A stretch of DNA of 64,000 bases from Bifidobacterium coryneforme (lineage in GTDB: Bacteria; Actinomycetota; Actinomycetes; Actinomycetales; Bifidobacteriaceae), in contig NZ_CP007287.1 of the NCBI RefSeq assembly GCF_000737865.1, positions 728,868-792,867 on the forward strand. Reading direction: 5' to 3'. The notes under the pieces were generated by a model. It was not told the origin of the DNA and ran no database searches. It saw only the letters and a list, made by a program, of their open reading frames with translations. A program made the position numbers and the translations under genes. The stretch's first letter is position 1. Each line of letters starts with the position of its first letter. This document shows, piece after piece, positions 47,306 to 54,069 of the stretch.

Positions 47306-48307
47306 TTGAAGAATTTCTTCCATGACATATCGTGGGCTCAGATTGTTGCAGGAGCCCTTGCTGCCATGACCTCCTTCTGGCTGGCTGCGAAAATCGGTGT
47401 CGCCGGGTCCATCATCGGTGTGGCCATTGGCTCCATCGTTTCTGCGGTGGCGTCACAGTTGTACAAGAACGTCCTTGAGGCTTCGGGGCAGAAGTTGCAG
47501 GAGACCGTCATCGGCGGAGACGAAGGTGACGATACCGGGGGGTCGACGAGCATGGCATCAAAAGAGGAAACCGAAGTCACTCCCCGGGTTGCCCAGGGAG
47601 GCCATCACGACCCTTATGCAGGTCAGGAGACCAGGCCCATTCCCCAGGTCGGGCAGGAAACGACAGTGCTCCATCCCGTGGGCGGTCAGGTGGATGGTGA
47701 AACAACCGTTCTGTCGCCGACAGGTTCGGATATAGGTGGCACCAGTGTCATGGAGCCTGTTCCGGCAGGGACGGGGCAGTCGCAGACCGGTAGGACCGTG
47801 GCCTCCTCCAATGGTGGAAAAGTCCCTACGGCAGCCGATCGCCTTGATGGCGCCGTCCAGGGTGACCATGTGGCGAACTCTTCCGCGGAGCAAATCAAGC
47901 GCAGGAAGCGCAACATCGTCATCGTCTCCATCGTCAGCGCCCTGGTGGCGGTCATCCTGAGCGCTCTTGCCATTAACCTGCTGACCAAGGGTGAAGGCAC
48001 CGATCATGTGGTGCGTAATGTCGTCAGTCCATCAACCGTCGTGCAGACCCCCGAGGAAAACAGACCGTCGGAGACCACTCACACCCATGGGAATCAGGGT
48101 GAATCAAGTCAGCCTGGTATGACCAATCAGCCCAGTCATGAGCAGACCCAGATGCCTCAGCAGACCACTACTCCAACACAGCAGGAGCCGGTGCCCAGTC
48201 CGTCGGCATCCACTTCCCACACCCCTGAGGTTCCGGAGACTTCCCCCTCTCCAGGAGATTCTCCCGATTCGACCTCTGCGCCGACACCTCAAAAAACGGC
48301 ACAGTAA
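47306..48307 (+). CDS. Unrecognised membrane protein with ETTVL repeats and S/T/P-rich tail
   Basis: 333 residues, no recognised family. A hydrophobic N-terminus (residues 11-51, perhaps a hairpin), a polar linker (about 55-200), a basic stretch KRRKRN, a transmembrane helix (about 203-226), and an exported-looking tail of about 100 residues rich in Ser, Thr, Pro and Gln. The linker holds imperfect repeats: GQETRPIPQVG, GQETTVLHPVGG, GETTVLSPTGS and GTSVMEPV (residues 106-152). By the positive-inside rule the linker is cytoplasmic. TTG 47306 is the start; ribosome site weak (GGAGCCGGGG). A TATCAT box lies at 47256-47261. Confidence 0.72.
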   Translation: MKNFFHDISWAQIVAGALAAMTSFWLAAKIGVAGSIIGVAIGSIVSAVASQLYKNVLEASGQKLQETVIGGDEGDDTGGSTSMASKEETEVTPRVAQGGHHDPYAGQETRPIPQVGQETTVLHPVGGQVDGETTVLSPTGSDIGGTSVMEPVPAGTGQSQTGRTVASSNGGKVPTAADRLDGAVQGDHVANSSAEQIKRRKRNIVIVSIVSALVAVILSALAINLLTKGEGTDHVVRNVVSPSTVVQTPEENRPSETTHTHGNQGESSQPGMTNQPSHEQTQMPQQTTTPTQQEPVPSPSASTSHTPEVPETSPSPGDSPDSTSAPTPQKTAQ

Positions 48308-48438
48308 GACGGTTTTGTCCTTCGTGGGGTCATCTCCAGTCACGGCTTGACGGTATGGTCCGAATTAGGCGGATAACGAAATCCCCTTAAGCGACCAACG
48401 TCGGTTCGACCGATGGATGTTATTACGAAAGGAACTGT

Positions 48439-49524
48439 ATGCGTAAGGTTCTCTGCTCTCCCGGAAGCTATATCCAGCAGGAAGGCGCCATGGGACAACT
48501 GGCCGACGAATATGCGGCCATCGGCTCCAAGGGCGCCCATATCATCGTCGATCCGATGATCGACAAGCTCTATCACCATCAGATCGTCTCATCGTTTGAT
48601 GCGAAGGGGACGCCCTACCAGCTCATGGAGTTTGGGGGCGAGTGTTCCTCGGAAGAGGTCAACCGTCATCGCGAGCACATCGGATCCAATGATGTGGTCA
48701 TCGGCATCGGTGGAGGCAAGACTCTGGATACGGCCAAGGCAGTGGCCTTCTATGCCAATCTGCCTGTCATGATCGTTCCCACGGCAGCATCCTCCGACGC
48801 ACCTTGCTCGCGCCTGTCCGTTCTCTACCGTCCAGATGGTGTCTTTGACAAGTATCTTCCCCTGCCTGCCAATCCCGATGTTGTCCTGATGGACACGGAC
48901 ATCATCACCAAGGCTCCGGTGCGGTTCCTGGTGTCCGGCCTTGGTGACGCATTTGCCACCTACTATGAGGCGGCGGCCTGCGTTCGGTCGAACGCCGTGA
49001 CCATGACCGGCGGCCACGCCACCAACGCAGCCTTCACCCTGGCCAAGCTCTGCCATGACACCCTCCTGGAAGATGGCGTCAAGGCTGTCGCTGCCGCCAA
49101 AGCGGGTGTGCGTACCGCCGCCCTGGAGAACATCATCGAGGCCAACACCCTGCTCAGCGGGTTGGGCTTCGAAAGCTCCGGTCTGGCTGCGGCACACGCC
49201 ATCCATGATGGTATGACCGCTCTTGAAGGTACCCACAAGATGCTTCACGGCGAAAAGGTGGCCTTCGGAACCCTGGCCCAGTTCGTCCTGGAGGATCGCT
49301 CCTTGGACGAAACGGCAGAGGTCTACGATTTCTTCCGTCAGGTCGGCCTGCCGACCTCCCTGGAAGAGATCGGCATAGGAGATGCCACCGACGAGGACCT
49401 GCTCCGTGTCGGAGAGCTCGCTTGCGGCCCCGATGAGACCATGGGCAACATGCCCTTCGAGGTGACCCCTGTCGACGTGGCCAACGCCCTGCGTGCCGCC
49501 GACGAGGTGGGCAAGAACCTCTGA
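48439..49524 (+). CDS. gldA: Glycerol dehydrogenase
   Basis: Iron-containing-alcohol-dehydrogenase family enzyme oxidising glycerol to dihydroxyacetone with NAD+ (or the reverse). 361 residues, normal. NAD-binding GIGGGKTLDTAKA, PTAASSDAPCSRLSVLY, and metal ligands expected at Asp in GLGDAFATYYEA, His in AAAHAIHDGM and His in MLHGEKVAFG. ATG 48439 follows AAAGGAAC. A 13-base palindrome TCGGT-TCG-ACCGA (48401-48413) lies upstream. Transcribed alone, with a clear terminator. Confidence 0.93.
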   Translation: MRKVLCSPGSYIQQEGAMGQLADEYAAIGSKGAHIIVDPMIDKLYHHQIVSSFDAKGTPYQLMEFGGECSSEEVNRHREHIGSNDVVIGIGGGKTLDTAKAVAFYANLPVMIVPTAASSDAPCSRLSVLYRPDGVFDKYLPLPANPDVVLMDTDIITKAPVRFLVSGLGDAFATYYEAAACVRSNAVTMTGGHATNAAFTLAKLCHDTLLEDGVKAVAAAKAGVRTAALENIIEANTLLSGLGFESSGLAAAHAIHDGMTALEGTHKMLHGEKVAFGTLAQFVLEDRSLDETAEVYDFFRQVGLPTSLEEIGIGDATDEDLLRVGELACGPDETMGNMPFEVTPVDVANALRAADEVGKNL

Positions 49525-49539
49525 TTCGCCATCTGATGG

Positions 49540-49572
49540 AAAGGCCACAGGCGTGGAGCCTGTGGCCTTTTC
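49540..49572 (+). terminator. Terminator after gldA
   Basis: 13-bp perfect stem AAAGGCCACAGGC/GCCTGTGGCCTTT (49540-49552, 49558-49570), 5-base loop, ending in TT. Confidence 0.85.
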
Positions 49573-49724
49573 CTGTATGTATGAGGCCACTCTCACAAGT
49601 AGAGCCTGGATGGGATGCGACGTCAGTGGTTCAAGGTCGGCTACTTCACGCTGGCTGAGGATAGGGTGATGAGATTGAAGCTCACATAACTGTCCGACAG
49701 GATGGTGTCAGGAGTTACGGATAT

Positions 49725-49751
49725 AAAAAACCGCCCGACTGAATCGGGCGG
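49725..49751 (-). terminator. Terminator of tRNA-Ala
   Basis: On the minus strand an 8-bp stem CCGCCCGA/TCGGGCGG (49731-49751) followed by six Ts (49725-49730), just downstream of the tRNA. Confidence 0.85.
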
Positions 49752-49761
49752 CTGACTTCTG

Positions 49762-49834
49762 TGGAGCTAGGGGGGTTCGAACCCCCGACCTTCTCCATGC
49801 CATGGAGACGCGCTACCAGCTGCGCCATAGCCCC
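49762..49834 (-). tRNA. tRNA-Ala (anticodon GGC)
   Basis: Minus-strand cloverleaf: GGGGCTA (49834-49828) pairs with TAGCTCC (49769-49763), D-arm GCGCAGCTGGTAGCGC, anticodon loop ATGGCAT with GGC in the middle and stem TCTCC/GGAGA, T-arm GGGGG-TTCGAAC-CCCCC. CCA not encoded. Confidence 0.94.
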
Positions 49835-49854
49835 GTGCTTGTGAAGCCTTGGCT

Positions 49855-49884
49855 ATATTACACCAAGGTCGCAGAAATGAGCAA
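49855..49884 (-). promoter_or_regulatory. Predicted promoter of tRNA-Ala
   Basis: On the minus strand TTGCTC (49884-49879), 18-base spacer, TAATAT (49860-49855), about 20 bases before the tRNA. The gap from 49885 to the dehydrogenase start at 50078 shows nothing else convincing. Confidence 0.55.
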
Positions 49885-50077
49885 ATCAGTGTGTTGCCTT
49901 GATTTTCCAAGGATTGGACAAACAAGTAGCGCAACCGGTATCGGAGTGACCGAATCAGGGCTTTGCAGGGCCTTCTACGATAGGATGGGGCATACAGCAG
50001 GCACTTGCGCCGATTCGTGAGCGTGCAGGTACATGGTCGTAATCCTGATGTATCGCAAGAAAGGTGGTGCCGTAGCC

Positions 50078-51079
50078 ATGGGGAACAGGTTGAGGGCCTA
50101 CAGCGCTGCGACGGAACCGCTGATTGTGAATTGCTTGCCGCTGACCGATGAGGAGCGGGGGGAGTTCATAGAGGCCGCAGACGGTGTGCGGCAGATATTC
50201 GTCCTGGATCCTGCCCAGCGTGGACGGATGCAGTGGCCGATGCGGTTGCCGGAAGGGAACAGGGACGAGGTAACGATCATTTTCGGCAATCCACCTGCCG
50301 ACCAGGTGGCCGATTGCCAAAACCTGGCATGGCTCCAGACCTTGAGTGCAGGTGTGGACGCATATCTCCAACCTGGCCTTATGCCGGAAGGCTCCCTTCT
50401 GACCAGTGCCTCGGGAGCCTACGGGCAGTCCGTTTCCGAGGAGATGTTCGCGATGATGTGGGCGCTTATGAAGGACCTGCCCGCATACAGGGACAACCAG
50501 AACAAGGGACTATGGAAGCCCAGGGGAGCCGTCTATTCGCCGCGGGGAGCCAAGGCACTCGTTTTGGGAACGGGGGACCTGGGATCGAGCTTCGCCCGAT
50601 TGGTCAAGGCCGTAGGAGGCACGACCTATGGCATCCGCCGCCATCCCGACAAGCAAGTGGACGGGTTTGATCACATGGCGGGCACCGACCGGTTGGATCA
50701 GCTTCTGCCTGATATGGATATCGTGGCCCTGGCTCTGCCGGCTTCGGCGGCAACCCACCACATCATCAGCAAGGAGCGACTGGCCCTGATGAAGCAGAAC
50801 GCCGTCCTGGTCAATGCAGGCAGAGGAGATGCCGTCGATTGCTTGGCCTTGGCTGAAACCCTGGAAGCCGGACGTATCCTGGGTGCTGGACTCGACGTGA
50901 CGGAACCGGAGCCGCTTCCTGCGGACCATCTCCTCTGGTCCCAGCCGCGGTGCCTGATTACCCCACACGTCGCCGGAGGGGCCCATCTGGCATCAAACGT
51001 CGATAAGATCATCGAAATATGCCTGGATAATCTGCGTCGCTATCGGGCAGGACAACCTTTGCGCAACCGAGTGAGGTAA
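50078..51079 (+). CDS. D-isomer specific 2-hydroxyacid dehydrogenase
   Basis: NAD-dependent oxidoreductase of the phosphoglycerate-dehydrogenase-like family, about 333 residues. Rossmann motif LVLGTGDLGSSFARL; catalytic Arg in VNAGRGDAVD, Glu in DVTEPEPLP, and His in LITPHVAGGA. Substrate unknown. ATG 50078 has AAAGGTGG ten bases ahead; the frame is open to ATG 50048 and ATG 50033. It is followed 2 bases later by the DUF1287 gene, so the two are likely co-transcribed. Confidence 0.88.
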   Translation: MGNRLRAYSAATEPLIVNCLPLTDEERGEFIEAADGVRQIFVLDPAQRGRMQWPMRLPEGNRDEVTIIFGNPPADQVADCQNLAWLQTLSAGVDAYLQPGLMPEGSLLTSASGAYGQSVSEEMFAMMWALMKDLPAYRDNQNKGLWKPRGAVYSPRGAKALVLGTGDLGSSFARLVKAVGGTTYGIRRHPDKQVDGFDHMAGTDRLDQLLPDMDIVALALPASAATHHIISKERLALMKQNAVLVNAGRGDAVDCLALAETLEAGRILGAGLDVTEPEPLPADHLLWSQPRCLITPHVAGGAHLASNVDKIIEICLDNLRRYRAGQPLRNRVR

Positions 51080-51081
51080 CC

Positions 51082-51906
51082 ATGGAATCAAACGCCCGAA
51101 GGAACCATCCGAGGCATAGTGGGAACCACTTCTTGGTCTGGCTTGCCGCCATTGTGGTCCTCGTTATCCTTGGAGCCTGTCTGGTTCATGGTCTGCCTGC
51201 TTTCCGCAATCGTGGTCTCGACACAACCTCCGACCAGACGGCCGAGACGGCTGGTCGTGGACAATCCGACAAGGAGGAGGGGGACGATACGCCCGGTCTG
51301 TCGCGTAAACAGACCGCCGCCTACCCCCGGTTGAAATCAAGCGTTGATTATGACAATGACGGTATCGATGACTATACCGACCTGGTTCAGGGCGCCCACG
51401 AAGGGGCCGAGCGGCATCGCAAGTATGACACAGGCTACTACCAGGGAGGGTACCCTCCCGACGACAGGGGAGCCTGCACCGACGAAATCTGGCGCGACTT
51501 CAGCCATGCCGGCTACGATCTCAAGGCCATGGTCGATGCGGATATCGCCGCGAACCCTACGGCCTATTCCGGTGTCATAACACGGCCTGATCCCAATATC
51601 GACTTCCGCAGAACCAATGTACTTGGCGTGTTTTTCGGCAGGTATGCCCAGGAACTGACCACCGATACGGCAGCCCATGACCAGTGGCAGCAGGGGGATA
51701 TCGTCATCTTCGACACTTCGTGGCACATAGGCATGGTTTCCGACCGGCGTGATAGGCAGGGCGTGCCGCTCCTCCTGCACAACATGGCCCAGAAGCACCG
51801 TGAGAACGACTACCTGGGATCCGATTCCCACCGCATCATCACGGGTCACTTCAGATTTGACGCCTCCAGGATTCCCCAAAGCGTTCTGAAACCATGGAAC
51901 GGGTGA
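51082..51906 (+). CDS. DUF1287 protein with N-terminal membrane anchor
   Basis: 274 residues. One N-terminal transmembrane helix (FLVWLAAIVVLVILGACLVHGL), a charged linker to about residue 85, then a DUF1287 domain (E. coli YijF family): GGYPPDDRGACTDEIWRDF, MVDADIAANPTAY, RPDPNIDFRRTNVL, and WQQGDIVIFDTSWHIGMVSD. The Cys (in RGACTD) and His (in WHIGMV) with a following aspartate suggest an NlpC/P60-like fold, but activity is unproven. ATG 51082 has GAGGTAACC upstream. Likely extracytoplasmic. Confidence 0.82.
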   Translation: MESNARRNHPRHSGNHFLVWLAAIVVLVILGACLVHGLPAFRNRGLDTTSDQTAETAGRGQSDKEEGDDTPGLSRKQTAAYPRLKSSVDYDNDGIDDYTDLVQGAHEGAERHRKYDTGYYQGGYPPDDRGACTDEIWRDFSHAGYDLKAMVDADIAANPTAYSGVITRPDPNIDFRRTNVLGVFFGRYAQELTTDTAAHDQWQQGDIVIFDTSWHIGMVSDRRDRQGVPLLLHNMAQKHRENDYLGSDSHRIITGHFRFDASRIPQSVLKPWNG

Positions 51907-52085
51907 CGGGCCGTCACTTCCTGCTCCGTGCACGCCGGTGATGCCCCGAGTTTCGCGGGGCGACCTCCCCGTGGACTCGCGATGGGGGTGGTTACGACTA
52001 TTCTGCATGATTGGTATCGGTACCGGTTGGGGCTTTGTTAGTATCGGTTTCTGCAGACGAGCACGGTGGTGAGCGAGAGGCGGTG

Positions 52086-53042
52086 ATGGCGATGATGAGG
52101 GTATTCAGCACCATGAATGGTCAGATTGAGCAAATCAAACAGGGCGAAAAGGGCTCCTGGATATGCCTCTCAGCACCGACCGATGTGGAACTTGCCAATG
52201 TGGCGCAAAGCACTGGTATCGACCTGGCCGACCTGCGTGCACCGCTGGATGACGAGGAGCGCTCGCGCGTTGATGCCGAAGACGACTACACGATGGTCAT
52301 CGTTGACATTCCTCGGGCCGAAGAACGTGACGGACGCGATTACTATGAGACCATCCCCCTCTCGATCATCGTCACCGAGAACCTGATTGTGACGGTCTGT
52401 ATGCAGGACACCGTTCTCCTCCACCCCTTCATGGAGGGGACCATTCACGGATTCAACACCTTCATGAAATCCCGGTTCATCCTGCAGATACTGTACCGGA
52501 ACGCCACCATGTACCTGCGCTACCTTCGCATCATCGATCGGGAGTCCGACAGGTTGGAGTTGAAGCTTCGCCATTCCATGCAGAACCGGGAGATTCTGAT
52601 GCTCCTGGAGCTGAACAAGACCCTGGTCTACTTCGCCACCAGCCTCAAGTCGAATGAAATCGTCCTCGAAAAGCTGACCAGCCTGGAACGGATCAAGCAA
52701 TACCCCGATGACGAGGATCTTCTGGGGGACGTCATCACGGAGAACAAGCAGGCCATCGAGATGGCCAACATATACTCCAGCGTGCTTTCAGGCATGACCG
52801 ATGCATTCGCCTCGATCGTGTCGAACAACGTGAACAACGTCATGAGGATTTTCACGATCATTTCCATCAGCATGTCGGTGCCCACTCTGATTTTCTCCAT
52901 GTATGGCATGAACTTCAACGAGGGTATGTTCGGCATGCCCTTCACCGACAAGCCCTGGGGGTTCGCGGTGGTGGTCGTCGTCTCCATGCTGGTCGCCGGA
53001 ATGGTCACATGGTTCCTGACCCGTTCCAAGATGTTCAAGTAG
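52086..53042 (+). CDS. corA: CorA-family magnesium/cobalt transporter
   Basis: Divalent-cation channel, about 318 residues. Long cytoplasmic helical domain, then two C-terminal transmembrane helices with the signature YGMNF between TM1 (IFTIISISMSVPTLIFSMYGMNF) and the periplasmic loop, and a basic C-terminus RSKMFK. ATG 52086 is chosen with GAGAGG close by; ATG 52092 or 52095 would give better spacing. The gene ends 7 bases before the binding lipoprotein, so probably an operon. Confidence 0.9.
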   Translation: MAMMRVFSTMNGQIEQIKQGEKGSWICLSAPTDVELANVAQSTGIDLADLRAPLDDEERSRVDAEDDYTMVIVDIPRAEERDGRDYYETIPLSIIVTENLIVTVCMQDTVLLHPFMEGTIHGFNTFMKSRFILQILYRNATMYLRYLRIIDRESDRLELKLRHSMQNREILMLLELNKTLVYFATSLKSNEIVLEKLTSLERIKQYPDDEDLLGDVITENKQAIEMANIYSSVLSGMTDAFASIVSNNVNNVMRIFTIISISMSVPTLIFSMYGMNFNEGMFGMPFTDKPWGFAVVVVVSMLVAGMVTWFLTRSKMFK

Positions 53043-53049
53043 GAGAACC

Positions 53050-53895
53050 ATGAAAGCTCGCAAGTTGTTGGCATCCCTGGTCGCCCTGGTAATGGCACTG
53101 CCCCTGGCAGGTTGCGGGCAATCAGCAGCGCAATACGATGTCAGCTCGATAGGCCCCAAGATCCATGTCGGTGTCTCCTTTGACCAGCCGGGACTTGGGT
53201 TCGTCCAGTCAGGAGACCATCAGGGGTTTGACGTGGATGTGGCCAAGTATGTGGTCCATGAACTCGGGTACTCCCATACCCAGATCGTCTGGCAGGAGGT
53301 TCGGCCCGTCGACCGTGAGCGAATGCTCGTCGAAGGCAAGGTCGACTTGGTCGTGGCCGGCTATTCCATAACCCGCGCCAGGCAGGAGTTGGTGGACTTT
53401 GCAGGGCCTTACCTGCTTGCCGGTCAGGATCTGCTTGTCCGGCGTGAACAGAATGAGATAACAGGCGTTGATTCCCTGGACTCGAAGAGGGTCTGTGTGG
53501 CCAGGGGCTCCTCCACGGCCGAGGTGGTCAGTCGTCATGCCCCCAATGCTCAGGTTGAGGAAAGAGACCAGTTCACGGAGTGTATTACGGCCCTTCTGAG
53601 TGGAGATGCCGATGCCGTGGGTGGTGACGATTTTGCCTTGGCCGGCCTTGCCAAGGTGCGAGGAGGCAATCAGCTACGACTGGTGGGAGCCCCCTTCACC
53701 CAGGAGCACTACGGTATCGCCGTACGCAAGGACGACCCTGAACTGGTGGCAACGATCAACGCAGCCTTGGAGAAGATGATGAGCGAGGGGGTATGGAAGC
53801 AGGCCCTTATGCGTGCCGCCCGGAGCATAGGGTTGAAGACGGACCCCGCTGCACGCCGCCCAGACCGGTTGGACGGGGCGCCTTCGCAAGAGTGA
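53050..53895 (+). CDS. Orphan glutamate-type solute-binding lipoprotein
   Basis: 281 residues, SBP family 3. Lipobox LAGC with Cys22. It is a clear paralogue of gluB (4007-4858): shared FDQPGxGF, GFDVDVAxY, FAGPYxxAGQDLxVR, TALLSGDADAV and LVGxPFT patterns. No ATPase or permease is adjacent; it lies 7 bases after corA. It may serve the gluACD transporter or act as a sensor. ATG 53050 has GGAG spaced four bases. Confidence 0.88.
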   Translation: MKARKLLASLVALVMALPLAGCGQSAAQYDVSSIGPKIHVGVSFDQPGLGFVQSGDHQGFDVDVAKYVVHELGYSHTQIVWQEVRPVDRERMLVEGKVDLVVAGYSITRARQELVDFAGPYLLAGQDLLVRREQNEITGVDSLDSKRVCVARGSSTAEVVSRHAPNAQVEERDQFTECITALLSGDADAVGGDDFALAGLAKVRGGNQLRLVGAPFTQEHYGIAVRKDDPELVATINAALEKMMSEGVWKQALMRAARSIGLKTDPAARRPDRLDGAPSQE

Positions 53896-53926
53896 TCGGA
53901 CGGGCAGCGGTTTGTGGGCATGTGAT

Positions 53927-53964
53927 GCTCACGACCCAATATTGAATCTGATGGGGGCGTGAGC
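53927..53964 (+). terminator. Hairpin after the orphan binding protein
   Basis: GCTCACG-A-CCC (53927-53937) pairs with GGG.CGTGAGC (up to 53964), long A/T-rich loop, no T-tract. Probably the end of corA-SBP; it lies ahead of the leuS promoter. Confidence 0.45.
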
Positions 53965-54053
53965 TCGTCGCGACGCAAGTGGTTCGGGCCGGCCCCGGTC
54001 GCCGGACTGACTCGACAAATGGACCTCAGGTGGCTCGTGTCCATGTGAATGGC

Positions 54054-54069
54054 GATAATTCAGCTTATG
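54054..54069 (+). promoter_or_regulatory. Putative -10 box of leuS, leaderless arrangement
   Basis: GATAAT (54054-54059), seven bases, ATG 54067. The only upstream in-frame start (ATG 54049) would fall 5 bases before this -10 box. No Shine-Dalgarno before 54067; -35 poor (TGGCTC at 17 bases). Confidence 0.45.
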
